From Himantopus leucocephalus (lineage: Eukaryota > Chordata > Aves > Charadriiformes > Recurvirostridae): DNA of 64,000 nt. The notes beneath the pieces were generated by a model. That model made no database searches, was not told where the DNA came from, and saw only the letters and a list, made by a program, of their open reading frames with translations. The stretch spans positions 59,037,200 through 59,101,199 of the forward strand of contig RSEF01000031.1 in assembly GCA_003993805.1 (NCBI GenBank), given 5' to 3'. Shown here piece after piece: positions 61,501 through 64,000 of this stretch; position 1 is the first letter of the stretch, and the number at the start of each line of letters is the position of its first letter. The translations under genes were made by a program, and so were the position numbers.

Positions 61501-63303
61501 CCAGGTTCATAGCCATAATCCCAAATACACCTTTTCACTCTCAACTAGATTAGCCATGGTATTCAGGGCATACAGAGAAACACAAGCACTGAGACATGAG
61601 ACTCACCTGTGCATTCATGTTGTAGTCCTTTCCCATAGTATCCTTTTTCACAGATGCACTCAAACTGGCCAGTGTGAGTGCCGCATTTGCAGCTTGCCAT
61701 GATGTCGCAGCAGTTTTCATTTGCCTCACAGAGATATGAACAGTGCGATATATCTTCTTGGATATAGCTGCCAGAGGGCAGGTCTGAAATAGTACCAATT
61801 TATTAACAAAAAAAAAAATCCAAGCAAAAGTCCTCCCACAGCCTCACATTCTGTCATTACTGAAATGTTTCTTAAAAACTCTAGGTTCCAGTTCTAAGCA
61901 GTAGTGATGGAAGCATGAAGCTTTGAGTGTAGCCTTGCTACACTCAAAATGATAAAAAAAAAAAAAAAAAAAAAAGAAAATAAAGGAAAAGAAAAAAAGG
62001 CAAACAANCACTGAAATCCATGGTGCAAAGATCCTCAAATTTTCTCATTTGGCTTCATTTGAGTCTAATGCTGCCAGAATGCAGTCTCACTCCCAACAGA
62101 AGCTGCTGAGACAGCTTTTCCCAGCTTTAGTGGATGCCATCTTTGGCATTAGGAGAGCATTTGGTCACAGCATGTATAACCAGTTGGTTTTATTAAAAAA
62201 AATCTTTCCTTTGGCACATTCACGTAAACCAATTAAACCTTACCTGGAACAAACAAAATGACAGCAAAGCATACTACTTATGTAAAAGTAACATGCTTTT
62301 AAAAATTAAATGTAGCAAATAAATGCTAATGGCTAGTCTGACGCATGTTCTAAGCCTCAATCAAGAAGCACTGGCTTCCGAATGAAGGTCTAGTCATCTG
62401 TTCTCACTTGCTAGTCTAAACTTTCTCTATTTTTCAGGACAAACTTTTTTTTAAGAATACAGTAGATTAAAAAAGTATAAAACCACAGTCCAAACTCTCT
62501 TCCCACCCCTTGCTCTTTCCAGTTTTACTGACTGTATAAGGTCATAAACATAAATTGTATTTACTCTTATACACAGCAATTTAAATCAGTTCTGAACAGG
62601 CTAGCTCTTCTTGCCGTGTAGAACACCAAGAGGTACTAAGGCTAGTCCTGATGTGTGTACCAGATACCACTTTTGGACAACCATTATCTGACCGCAAGGT
62701 TCATCTATTCAAGTGAAAGTTAAACTGAGCCAAGACCATAGCCTGTTCTTCATGGACAAAATGAAGAGTTGAATGGATGTAAGTATGTATACACCAAGGA
62801 GGCGAATTTGGCTCACATTTTGTTGATGATGAGTAAATCAAACAAACAGTTTATCCTCTTAACTGAGGAACAAACACCTCTGCTAGAAAGTTAAGAGGAA
62901 AAATGAAAATAAAAATAAAAATAAAATAAAATAAAATAAAATAAAGGAATCAACACTACATGAAATGTAATAACAAGACAGTTCTGGAGATCTTTCTATT
63001 CAGACCCCTCTGCTCTCTGTAGACTTCTGATGTTAGTACATTAATACCTTCATGAAGAGCCCTGCGTGCCAGAGCTTCAAACTCAGTAAAACTGTGAAGA
63101 AGGTAACAGTGATCTTCTTTTGGATGGGATGCCATGTCATTCAGTTCTCGGATATTCCCCTGCCATATCCCGAAGGTGAAGATCTCCACTCCAAATTCAC
63201 GCAAGGATGCTGCAATGGGTCTTGGGTCTCCCCCATTGGAATATCCATCAGTAATGAGAAATATCACCTTTGTGGCATTTCCACGGGCATGCCGTAATAT
63301 TTG
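1383..63303 (-). CDS. SVEP1: SVEP1 (polydom), internal part of the gene, 26 exons
   Basis: This is a secreted extracellular-matrix protein. In mammals and fish it binds integrin alpha9beta1 and acts with the Tie/angiopoietin axis in lymphatic vessel formation (known for the family, not seen here). Twenty-six exons between 63303 and 1383 join into 4132 nt without a stop. Phases match at every junction: the first exon starts in phase 0 and the last ends with one base of a codon. Domain order by residue of the window product: vWFA second half 1-85, EGF-like/Cys-rich 86-144, GCC2/GCC3-like 145-197, sushi 198-383, HYR 384-546, sushi 547-611, SVEP1-specific region 612-829, GCC2/GCC3 830-991, linker 992-1023, EGF 1024-1251, pentraxin 1252-1377. 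This order is unique to SVEP1. The human protein has about 3570 residues, so roughly 39 percent is covered. Start codon, signal peptide, stop codon and UTRs are outside. Two introns appear to be GC-AG. The individual exons are listed separately. Confidence 0.97.
1559..2066 (-). other. SVEP1: SVEP1 intron between pentraxin exons
   Basis: A 508-bp GT-AG intron that splits a Gly codon in the pentraxin domain (phase 2). I see no repeat or regulatory signal in it. Confidence 0.85.
2067..2268 (-). CDS. SVEP1: SVEP1 exon: pentraxin domain, first part
   Basis: A 202-nt exon in phase 1-2, encoding residues 1252-1318. The peptide [20 protein letters not shown], then [20 protein letters not shown] and [11 protein letters not shown], is the N-terminal part of a pentraxin/LamG-like beta sandwich. 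TCTFWM is the typical pentraxin strand with its first cysteine. One sequon (NGS). Acceptor GTCTTTATTGCAG, donor GTAAAT. Confidence 0.96.
2269..3506 (-). other. SVEP1: SVEP1 intron between EGF 6 and pentraxin
   Basis: Phase-1 GT-AG intron of 1.2 kb. Its only structured content is the long inverted repeat at 2517-2689, listed separately. Confidence 0.85.
2517..2689. repeat. Inverted repeat, 34-bp arms, 173 bp overall
   Basis: The left arm at 2517-2550 starts CTTGATTCTTGTGAATAAAA. The right arm at 2656-2689 is its reverse complement with one mismatch out of 34. The arms enclose about 105 bp of unique sequence. This could be a MITE-like DNA-transposon remnant or a locally formed palindrome. I see no clear target-site duplication outside the arms. 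Confidence 0.85.
3507..3664 (-). CDS. SVEP1: SVEP1 exon: end of EGF 5 and calcium-binding EGF 6
   Basis: A 158-nt exon in phase 2-1, encoding residues 1199-1251. The peptide [20 protein letters not shown], then [20 protein letters not shown] and [12 protein letters not shown], finishes EGF 5 and encodes all of EGF 6. NINDC is the calcium motif. CDSSPC fits O-glucose, CLNQATC O-fucose, and [12 protein letters not shown] hydroxylation. Acceptor TTTCTTCCTTAG, donor GTACAC. Confidence 0.96.
3665..4682 (-). other. SVEP1: SVEP1 intron inside EGF 5
   Basis: Phase-2 GT-AG intron of 1.0 kb that interrupts the EGF 5 module. I see no repeat in it. Confidence 0.85.
4683..4884 (-). CDS. SVEP1: SVEP1 exon: calcium-binding EGF 4 and most of EGF 5
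   Basis: A 202-nt exon in phase 1-2, encoding residues 1132-1198. The peptide [20 protein letters not shown], then [20 protein letters not shown] and [18 protein letters not shown], holds EGF 4 and the first part of EGF 5. Both have D/N-E-C calcium motifs and O-glucose consensus sites (CLSNPC, CLSRPC). CRNGATC also fits the O-fucose consensus. Acceptor CTTTTCTTCTCAG, donor GTGAAA. Confidence 0.96.
4885..5738 (-). other. SVEP1: SVEP1 intron between EGF 3 and EGF 4 exons
   Basis: Phase-1 GT-AG intron of 0.85 kb. AT-rich around 5440-5490; nothing else recognised. Confidence 0.85.
5739..5852 (-). CDS. SVEP1: SVEP1 exon: calcium-binding EGF 3
   Basis: A 114-nt phase 1-1 exon encoding residues 1094-1131. 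The peptide [20 protein letters not shown], then [19 protein letters not shown], has the DINEC calcium motif, an O-glucose consensus (CSSSPC) and a hydroxylation consensus ([12 protein letters not shown]). Acceptor GCTGTTTGAAG, donor GTACAC. Confidence 0.96.
5853..6718 (-). other. SVEP1: SVEP1 intron between EGF 2 and EGF 3 exons
   Basis: Phase-1 GT-AG intron. It contains an exact 15-bp tandem duplication (GTCTTTATAAAGTTT, twice, 6062-6091) and a short CA-rich stretch near 6505. Nothing else recognised. Confidence 0.85.
6719..6832 (-). CDS. SVEP1: SVEP1 exon: calcium-binding EGF 2
   Basis: A 114-nt phase 1-1 exon encoding residues 1056-1093. It starts [20 protein letters not shown] and ends [16 protein letters not shown] is the calcium-binding start. 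CKSSPC fits the O-glucose consensus (C1-x-S-x-P-C2), and [12 protein letters not shown] fits the Asp/Asn beta-hydroxylation consensus. Acceptor TTGCATTCTAG, donor GTAATT. It has the same length and phase as the next exon. Confidence 0.96.
6833..8494 (-). other. SVEP1: SVEP1 intron between EGF 1 and EGF 2 exons
   Basis: Phase-1 GT-AG intron of 1.66 kb. About a third is the LTR element near 7.03-7.62 kb. A short TG run lies at 7853-7868. The rest is unremarkable. Confidence 0.85.
7032..7620 (+). mobile_element. Probable solo LTR of an avian endogenous retrovirus
   Basis: Promoter-like and polyadenylation-like parts stand in LTR order on the plus strand. An enhancer-like upstream part contains an exact 18-bp repeat (TACCAGAATATCCCATTG at 7331 and 7374) and repeated GGACCAGAA motifs. 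Then come a TATA box (CCTATAAGTAGAG, about 7418) and an AATTAAA poly-A signal about 110 bp later, followed by a short R/U5-like end. There are no gag/pol/env remnants on either side. The outer limits are approximate because I could not settle the TG..CA ends or a target duplication. It is antisense to SVEP1. Confidence 0.62.
8495..8591 (-). CDS. SVEP1: SVEP1 exon: EGF 1
   Basis: A 97-nt exon in phase 0-1, encoding residues 1024-1055. The peptide [20 protein letters not shown], then [13 protein letters not shown], holds Cys 1-5 of an EGF module; Cys 6 is in the next exon. CHNNGTC fits the O-fucose consensus (C2-x4-S/T-C3). The calcium-binding D-x-D-E and the C-x-D/N hydroxylation site are missing, so this is the only plain EGF of the set. 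Acceptor CTCTGGCAG, donor GTAAAA. Confidence 0.95.
8592..9778 (-). other. SVEP1: SVEP1 intron with apparent GC donor (linker to EGF 1)
   Basis: Phase-0 intron of 1.2 kb. The donor at its 5' end reads CAG|GCAAGG (GC at 9778-9777) and the acceptor CTCTGGCAG is normal. No repeat recognised inside. Confidence 0.8.
9779..9873 (-). CDS. SVEP1: SVEP1 exon: short linker between GCC2/GCC3 array and EGFs
   Basis: A 95-nt exon in phase 1-0, encoding residues 992-1023: [20 protein letters not shown] then [12 protein letters not shown]. It has no cysteine. The FSAAEESV core and the SSQ-VFHEC junction match the SVEP1 linker before the first EGF. Acceptor CCTCTTTAG. The 3' edge reads AGTCAG|GCAAGG. Only this end keeps SSQ and phase 0, so the donor is called as GC. 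The nearest in-phase GT (AAA|GTCAGC) would drop three residues and is a poor site. Confidence 0.88.
9874..10479 (-). other. SVEP1: SVEP1 intron carrying a TG/TA tract
   Basis: A 606-bp phase-1 GT-AG intron, more than a third of which is the alternating purine-pyrimidine tract listed next. Confidence 0.85.
10040..10275. repeat. Compound (TG/CA)n-(TA)n low-complexity tract
   Basis: About 235 bp of mostly alternating purine-pyrimidine sequence: ATATGTGTGTGTATAT near 10098, CACACACATACATGCATATA near 10130, a TATATATATATA run near 10200, and (GT)9 near 10230. Short frames reading through it in the plus direction are artefacts of the repeat. Length polymorphism is likely. Confidence 0.92.
10480..10641 (-). 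CDS. SVEP1: SVEP1 exon: GCC2/GCC3 module 3 of 3
   Basis: A 162-nt phase 1-1 exon encoding residues 938-991. The peptide [20 protein letters not shown], then [20 protein letters not shown] and SITDCS, is the third module copy. Acceptor TTGTTCTTGCAG, donor GTATGT. The intron that follows carries the long TG/TA tract. Confidence 0.96.
10642..11479 (-). other. SVEP1: SVEP1 intron between GCC2/GCC3 exons 2 and 3
   Basis: Phase-1 GT-AG intron of 0.84 kb with pyrimidine-rich patches at 10680-10745 and 10915-10965 on the plus strand. No repeat family recognised. Confidence 0.85.
11480..11641 (-). CDS. SVEP1: SVEP1 exon: GCC2/GCC3 module 2 of 3
   Basis: A 162-nt phase 1-1 exon encoding residues 884-937. 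The peptide [20 protein letters not shown], then [20 protein letters not shown] and AVDISACG, is a second copy of the module with aligned cysteines. NTS is a possible glycosylation site. Acceptor TGCCTTGTAG. The donor GTTTGT is weaker than consensus. Confidence 0.96.
11642..12382 (-). other. SVEP1: SVEP1 intron between GCC2/GCC3 exons 1 and 2
   Basis: Phase-1 GT-AG intron. Apart from a short A-run near 11791, I see nothing in it. A plus-strand open frame reaching into the neighbouring exon is its antisense shadow. Confidence 0.85.
12383..12544 (-). CDS. SVEP1: SVEP1 exon: GCC2/GCC3 (ephrin-receptor-like) module 1 of 3
   Basis: A 162-nt phase 1-1 exon encoding residues 830-883. The peptide [19 protein letters not shown], then [20 protein letters not shown] and SISECK, has the CPxGTY...C..C..GxYQ...C..CP pattern of the GCC2/GCC3 family. 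Acceptor AATGTTACAG, donor GTGAGA. It is the same length as the next two exons. Confidence 0.96.
12545..13059 (-). other. SVEP1: SVEP1 intron before the GCC2/GCC3 array
   Basis: Phase-1 GT-AG intron of 515 bp with no recognisable feature. Confidence 0.85.
13060..13293 (-). CDS. SVEP1: SVEP1 exon: SVEP1-specific region, part 4
   Basis: A 234-nt phase 1-1 exon encoding residues 752-829. The peptide [18 protein letters not shown], then [40 protein letters not shown] and [13 protein letters not shown], has a long amphipathic helix-like section, two sequons (NDT, NRT) and a C-terminal cysteine pair that opens the GCC2/GCC3 array. Acceptor TATATCCCAG, donor GTAAGG. Confidence 0.95.
13294..13643 (-). 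other. SVEP1: SVEP1 intron inside the SVEP1-specific region
   Basis: Phase-1 GT-AG intron of 350 bp, joining NIT to ASVPLPDER. Nothing else recognised. Confidence 0.85.
13644..13832 (-). CDS. SVEP1: SVEP1 exon: SVEP1-specific region, part 3, with RVKR motif
   Basis: A 189-nt phase 1-1 exon encoding residues 689-751. It starts [20 protein letters not shown] and ends [10 protein letters not shown], both typical of SVEP1. The middle (about residues 709-735) is low in cysteine and looks disordered. It contains ARVKRHK, which fits the furin consensus R-x-K/R-R at residues 729-732 (13702-13713). Acceptor TGCCTCACAG, donor GTAAGA. Confidence 0.95.
13833..15762 (-). other. SVEP1: SVEP1 intron, 1.9 kb
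   Basis: Phase-1 GT-AG intron splitting the Gly codon in AIG-PAGWG. I found no repeat family and no open frame with family features. Confidence 0.82.
15763..15871 (-). CDS. SVEP1: SVEP1 exon: SVEP1-specific region, part 2
   Basis: A 109-nt exon in phase 0-1, encoding residues 653-688. The peptide [20 protein letters not shown], then [17 protein letters not shown], is an acidic, tyrosine-rich stretch with three cysteines. It is well conserved in SVEP1 and of unknown fold. Acceptor ATCTTGGAAG, donor GTAATT. Confidence 0.94.
15872..17878 (-). other. SVEP1: SVEP1 intron, 2.0 kb
   Basis: Phase-0 GT-AG intron. It has an AT-rich stretch at 17440-17515 made of TATA/CATA variants; otherwise nothing recognised. 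Confidence 0.82.
17879..18000 (-). CDS. SVEP1: SVEP1 exon: SVEP1-specific region, part 1
   Basis: A 122-nt exon in phase 1-0, encoding residues 612-652. The peptide [20 protein letters not shown], then [14 protein letters not shown] and QSALGKM, matches the helical stretch after sushi 4 in SVEP1. I assign no named domain. Acceptor CGTTTTTCAG, donor GTAGGT. The junction to VPSFCND of the next exon is in phase 0. Confidence 0.94.
18001..19086 (-). other. SVEP1: SVEP1 intron after sushi 4
   Basis: Phase-1 GT-AG intron of 1.1 kb. A minus-strand frame near 18.4-18.6 kb has no cysteine pattern or splice context and is treated as noise. Confidence 0.82.
19087..19281 (-). CDS. SVEP1: SVEP1 exon: sushi/CCP domain 4
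   Basis: A 195-nt phase 1-1 exon encoding residues 547-611. The peptide [17 protein letters not shown], then [36 protein letters not shown] and PEWPGC, is a sushi module that SVEP1 carries straight after its HYR pair. NCT is a possible glycosylation site. Acceptor TTTTTCATAG, donor GTAAGT. Confidence 0.95.
19282..20700 (-). other. SVEP1: SVEP1 intron between HYR 2 and sushi 4
   Basis: Phase-1 GT-AG intron of 1.4 kb. A small imperfect repeat of ATACTT/ATCTTTAA units lies at 20100-20150. Nothing else recognised. Confidence 0.82.
20701..20832 (-). CDS. SVEP1: SVEP1 exon: HYR domain 2, second half
   Basis: A 132-nt phase 1-1 exon encoding residues 503-546. The peptide [20 protein letters not shown], then [20 protein letters not shown] and VIKG, completes HYR 2 with the Y-T-A-x-D-P-S-G-N motif and one sequon (NRT). 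Acceptor CAACTCTTCTAG. The donor GTTTGT is weaker than consensus. Confidence 0.95.
21066..21173 (-). CDS. SVEP1: SVEP1 exon: HYR domain 2, first half
   Basis: A 108-nt phase 1-1 exon encoding residues 467-502. The peptide [20 protein letters not shown], then [18 protein letters not shown], has the PP-V-I-D-x-C opening of a second HYR domain and its W-x-E-P-x-F-S-D-N-S-G strand. Acceptor AATTCTGCAG, donor GTGAGA. Confidence 0.95.
21174..21970 (-). other. SVEP1: SVEP1 intron between HYR 1 and HYR 2
   Basis: Phase-1 GT-AG intron holding one CR1 3' end (listed next) and a short A-rich patch near 21655. Confidence 0.85.
21430..21561 (+). mobile_element. CR1 LINE 3' end
   Basis: The segment includes GGTTGGACTAGATGATCTGA, then AGGTCCCTTCCAACC, and ends in three ATTCTATG-type octamers. 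This is the hallmark of the 3' end of avian CR1 retrotransposons. Only about 130 bp remain and no reverse-transcriptase frame is present. It is on the plus strand, antisense to SVEP1. Confidence 0.9.
21971..22100 (-). CDS. SVEP1: SVEP1 exon: HYR domain 1, second half
   Basis: A 130-nt exon in phase 0-1, encoding residues 424-466. The peptide [20 protein letters not shown], then [20 protein letters not shown] and KVID, has the G-x-x-x-I-x-Y-T-A-x-D-x-S-G-N signature of HYR domains. The acceptor is TTTTCCTGTAAAAG, an AAAG rather than a CAG end. Donor GTAAGT. Confidence 0.95.
22101..23504 (-). other. SVEP1: SVEP1 intron with GC donor, inside HYR 1
   Basis: Phase-0 intron of 1.4 kb. The donor reads GAG|GCAAGT (GC at 23504-23503), the textbook GC-donor consensus; the acceptor is TGTAAAAG. 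No mobile element recognised inside. Confidence 0.85.
23505..23623 (-). CDS. SVEP1: SVEP1 exon: HYR domain 1, first half
   Basis: A 119-nt exon in phase 1-0, encoding residues 384-423. The peptide [15 protein letters not shown], then [16 protein letters not shown], is the N-terminal strand set of a hyalin-repeat (HYR) domain, with the typical P-x-I-x-C-P opening. Acceptor TTCCTGGATCAG. The 3' edge reads GATGAG|GCAAGT: there is no usable GT, and ending at GATGAG leaves phase 0, exactly what the next exon (VSVHV) needs. The donor is therefore called as GC. Confidence 0.93.
23624..26067 (-). other. SVEP1: SVEP1 intron between sushi 3 and HYR 1
   Basis: Phase-1 GT-AG intron of 2.4 kb. It contains the longest plus-strand open frame outside the gap region (24853-25356). 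That frame has no domain, no signal sequence and no splice or promoter context, so I do not call a gene. Confidence 0.82.
26068..26265 (-). CDS. SVEP1: SVEP1 exon: sushi/CCP domain 3
   Basis: A 198-nt phase 1-1 exon encoding residues 318-383. The module is a longer, less regular sushi: [42 protein letters not shown] and a final [13 protein letters not shown]. Acceptor TTTTGTAG, donor GTAGAG. In SVEP1 the third sushi is followed directly by the HYR pair, as here. Confidence 0.95.
29790..29853 (+). mobile_element. CR1 LINE 3' end, short remnant
   Basis: GGGTCGGACTAGATGTTTTC, then GAGGTCCCTTCCAACC and two ATTCTGTG-type octamers, mark the last 60 bp or so of a CR1 copy. It is on the plus strand, antisense to SVEP1. 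Confidence 0.87.
30237..30505 (+). mobile_element. Solo LTR, alpharetrovirus-like avian ERV, with intact 6-bp target duplication
   Basis: A 269-bp element with TGTAGG...GCAACA ends, flanked on both sides by GTCTGG (30231-30236 and 30506-30511), a perfect 6-bp target duplication. Inside, in LTR order: CCAAT (about 30309), a TATATATAA box (about 30363), AATAAA (about 30390) and a short R/U5. The stretch around AATAAACGCCATTT and CCACATTGGTGT resembles the R region of the avian sarcoma-leukosis group. No coding part is left. It is on the plus strand, antisense to SVEP1, about 365 bp from the sushi 2 exon. Confidence 0.93.
30363..30395 (+). promoter_or_regulatory. LTR core promoter and poly-A signal
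   Basis: A TATATATAA box is followed 20-25 bp later by AATAAA, the compact U3/R boundary arrangement of small avian retroviral LTRs. Whether it is still active cannot be read from the sequence. Confidence 0.7.
30871..31050 (-). CDS. SVEP1: SVEP1 exon: sushi/CCP domain 2
   Basis: A 180-nt phase 1-1 exon encoding residues 258-317. It holds one complete sushi module: [17 protein letters not shown], then [16 protein letters not shown] and [15 protein letters not shown]. Acceptor CTTTTGCAG. Three overlapping GT positions exist at the donor; the G|GTAGGT choice keeps phase 1 and joins in frame to EMRCPV of the next exon. A solo retroviral LTR lies about 365 bp downstream of this donor. Confidence 0.96.
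31051..35466 (-). other. SVEP1: SVEP1 intron between sushi 1 and sushi 2
   Basis: Phase-1 GT-AG intron of 4.4 kb with one CR1 tail at 31.8 kb. A minus-strand open frame at 32091-32540 lacks any family feature. The remainder shows nothing I recognise. Confidence 0.82.
31799..31877 (+). mobile_element. CR1 LINE 3' end, short remnant
   Basis: GGGTTGGACTAGATGATCTC, then CATTCCAACCTCTACCATTC and two TGTGATTxTGTG repeats, mark a CR1 tail. It is on the plus strand, antisense to SVEP1. Confidence 0.88.
35467..35646 (-). CDS. SVEP1: SVEP1 exon: sushi/CCP domain 1
   Basis: A 180-nt phase 1-1 exon encoding residues 198-257. It holds one complete complement-control-protein module: [15 protein letters not shown], a central [15 protein letters not shown], and [15 protein letters not shown] with the conserved Trp near the last cysteine. 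Acceptor TTATATAG, donor GTATGG. It has the same length and phase as the next sushi exon, which fits duplication of a single-module exon. Confidence 0.96.
35895..36053 (-). CDS. SVEP1: SVEP1 exon: first GCC2/GCC3-type Cys-rich module
   Basis: A 159-nt phase 1-1 exon encoding residues 145-197. The acceptor is TTTGTTCAACAG and the donor GTAAGT. The peptide [20 protein letters not shown], then [11 protein letters not shown] and [15 protein letters not shown], is an ephrin-receptor-like (GCC2/GCC3) module that runs into a C-terminal EGF-like CxCxxGY turn. NHT is a possible N-glycosylation site. It sits only 248 bp upstream of the first sushi exon. Confidence 0.95.
39408..40296 (-). mobile_element. 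Long LTR-type avian retroelement, with assembly gap
   Basis: Read on the minus strand, it starts TGTGTATTGGG near 40296 and ends GGTCAATCCACCA at 39408, with TG..CA ends. Possible 5-bp flanks (ATTTC/ATTTT) differ at one base. It has a poly-A-like AATAAATTAAAC near 39590. I recognise it as a dispersed family seen in many bird genomes whose middle consists of GC-rich tandem units. Exactly that part is replaced here by 100 N. It is in the same orientation as SVEP1. The family name is uncertain. Confidence 0.68.
39868..39967. other. Assembly gap, 100 N
   Basis: Exactly 100 N, the usual placeholder for a gap of unknown size. The flanks, with a CTCCAGAGTGGGGTCCCTCC-type unit on the left, suggest that a GC-rich tandem array was not assembled. 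Confidence 0.98.
50398..50416. repeat. Short perfect palindrome
   Basis: ACCTCTGTG and CACAGAGGT are perfect reverse complements separated by one base. This may be chance; no neighbouring feature explains it. Confidence 0.6.
52263..52282. repeat. (GA)n microsatellite
   Basis: About ten uninterrupted GA units in the large intron. Confidence 0.9.
54206..54235. repeat. 15-bp exact tandem duplication
   Basis: GGGAAAAAAGGGTAA occurs twice in a row. Confidence 0.9.
56091..56194. repeat. Direct repeat, two 40-bp copies 64 bp apart
   Basis: Copies at 56091-56130 and 56155-56194 start ATTTACATTTC and share the exact core ATCACGATGTTATG, with a few mismatches between. They look like an old local duplication of a 64-bp unit. 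Confidence 0.85.
56978..57061. repeat. 42-bp imperfect tandem duplication
   Basis: Two adjacent units both start AGAACTGAAGAG and continue CTGATTTAGAAAT, with scattered mismatches. Confidence 0.85.
61607..61783 (-). CDS. SVEP1: SVEP1 exon: EGF-like Cys-rich linker after vWFA
   Basis: A 177-nt phase 1-1 exon encoding residues 86-144. The acceptor ends in TATTTCAG and the donor is GTGAGT. The peptide starts [20 protein letters not shown] and carries [11 protein letters not shown] followed by [13 protein letters not shown], so it is an EGF-like cysteine cluster. This stretch follows the vWFA domain in SVEP1 orthologues almost unchanged. It is followed by the largest intron of the window (25.5 kb). 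Confidence 0.95.
61922..61975. repeat. Perfect 12-bp hairpin next to a 22-base A run
   Basis: TTTGAGTGTAGC and GCTACACTCAAA pair perfectly around a 3-base loop (61922-61948) and are followed by 22 A (61954-61975) on the plus strand. On the transcribed strand this is a U-run followed by the hairpin, about 140 nt upstream of the EGF-like exon. Confidence 0.85.
62900..62945. repeat. (AAAAT)n microsatellite
   Basis: About eight pentanucleotide ATAAA units with minor variation at the left edge. Confidence 0.9.
63048..63303 (-). CDS. SVEP1: SVEP1 exon: C-terminal half of vWFA domain
   Basis: First exon in the window, 256 nt, encoding residues 1-85. It opens in phase 0 ([12 protein letters not shown]) after a TTTCTCTTCCAG acceptor and ends HE plus one base before donor [19 protein letters not shown] contains the TDG aspartate that forms part of the vWFA metal-ion site (MIDAS). 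[17 protein letters not shown] and the [15 protein letters not shown] helix are typical of the end of a vWFA fold. The first half of the domain, with the DxSxS part of the MIDAS, must lie in an exon beyond 64000. One sequon (NAT) is visible. Confidence 0.95.
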
Positions 63304-64000
63304 CTGGAAGAGAAAATGAAATTGCACGTCATCAAAGGGTTAGCAGGGTTGATCTGTACAACTTCTTCCATGATATGGCTCCTTTTATTTGAATTACACA
63401 GCTAGATGAAGTCCTTGCTATAATGAAGATCAACCATCTGCAAGTAGAGCCTGTGGTTGGACAAGGCCAAACACTGATTCACACTTCAGAAGGTCACAGT
63501 CTGCACAACCACAGGAATCATGACATGATCTGAAGTAAGACACTTTTCACACTGTCTGATAAAGTCACCCATGCATCAGACAGCAATGAGCCTAACCAGT
63601 GCTTTAGCAGCTTCGTTCAGACTGCAATTTGAATAGAAAATCTAGTGCACGACCCACGGGACCAAAGTTCAGATGCTGCCAACTGTCTGTCCTGGCAGTG
63701 GTGTGGATGCATATCAGCTTCCAGTTTGGTCCATGTTGCTTTTCTGTTCAGCACATGAATACCATTTGATCCCAAACTTCCTTAATCATTCAGGTAGGTG
63801 AAAACTCACCAACCCCCACCATGAAAATGTGCTGCAAATGTCCCACAAATGGTGGCACACCCATTCTCATTATCACGGCTTTCAGGATGTTATTTATGGG
63901 CAAATCCTCTCCAGTTTGTAAGGGGTAATGAAGAACAAAAAGTATATTATTAGGGATTATTTTGCTCAAAAAAATCCACAGATCTATTGGAAAAATTGTT
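63304..64000 (-). other. SVEP1: SVEP1 intron inside the vWFA domain (continues outside window)
   Basis: The intron precedes the phase-0 exon [10 protein letters not shown] searched for the preceding vWFA exon (expected to end in a GGTYTKGA-like peptide) and did not find it in these 697 bp. No repeat recognised. Confidence 0.85.

Larger units (their letters stand above)
36054..61606 (-). other. SVEP1: Largest SVEP1 intron in the window (25.5 kb)
   Basis: Phase-1 GT-AG intron between the EGF-like linker and the first GCC2/GCC3 module. It contains a long LTR with an assembly gap (39.4-40.3 kb), a 16-base A run (48600-48615), an N at 48646, (GA)n at 52263-52282 and several small duplications listed separately. 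None of the open frames of 110-150 codons (for example 37750-38151, 48938-49372, 49531-49914, 51905-52351) shows a domain, a cysteine pattern or plausible splice sites. No nested gene is called. Confidence 0.85.
61784..63047 (-). other. SVEP1: SVEP1 intron between vWFA and EGF-like exon
   Basis: Phase-1 GT-AG intron of 1.26 kb. It holds a hairpin with poly-A (61922-61975), a single N (62008) and an (AAAAT)n stretch (62900-62945), listed separately. Confidence 0.85.

Noticed and set aside
1..64000. tRNA, rRNA, CRISPR array, operon or bacterial regulatory structures
   Set aside because: None seen; the window is an intron-rich vertebrate gene.

Overview
The window is vertebrate nuclear DNA, almost certainly from a bird. 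The bird call rests on three CR1-type LINE tails that end in the avian signature (GGTCCCTTCCAACC followed by ATTCTATG- or ATTCTGTG-like octamers) and on a solo LTR whose R region resembles avian alpharetroviruses. The species is not determinable. A 100-N gap (39868-39967) and isolated N calls (48646, 62008) show that this is a draft assembly.

One gene occupies the window, on the minus strand: SVEP1 (polydom), a very large secreted, multi-domain extracellular-matrix protein. I could place 26 consecutive internal exons between 63303 and 1383. Spliced together they give 4132 nt of uninterrupted frame (about 1377 residues), with the phase agreeing at every junction. Running 5' to 3' on the minus strand, they encode: the C-terminal half of the vWFA domain (63.0-63.3 kb); an EGF-like Cys-rich linker (61.6-61.8 kb); a 25.5-kb intron; a GCC2/GCC3-type Cys-rich module (35.9-36.05 kb); sushi/CCP 1-3 (35.5, 30.9 and 26.1 kb); two HYR domains, each split over two exons (23.5-20.7 kb); sushi 4 (19.1 kb); a four-exon SVEP1-specific region with a dibasic RVKR motif (18.0-13.1 kb); three equal-sized GCC2/GCC3 exons (12.4-10.5 kb); a short linker exon (9.8 kb); six EGF modules (8.6-3.5 kb), five of them calcium-binding type; and the first two pentraxin exons (2.3-1.4 kb). 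The signal peptide and first half of vWFA lie beyond 64000. The rest of the pentraxin domain and the long sushi array, including the integrin alpha9beta1-binding region known in mammals, lie below position 1.

Everything else is intron. The introns hold three LTR elements (about 7.03-7.62 kb, 30.24-30.51 kb and 39.41-40.30 kb), three CR1 3' ends, a long alternating TG/TA tract (10.04-10.28 kb), an inverted repeat with 34-bp arms (2.52-2.69 kb), a perfect hairpin beside poly-A (61.92-61.98 kb) and several small tandem duplications. I found no second protein-coding gene, tRNA, rRNA or CRISPR array. The most notable gene-structure observations are two apparent GC-AG introns, both with strong AG|GCAAG donors at phase-0 junctions, and strings of equal-length phase 1-1 exons left by module duplication.
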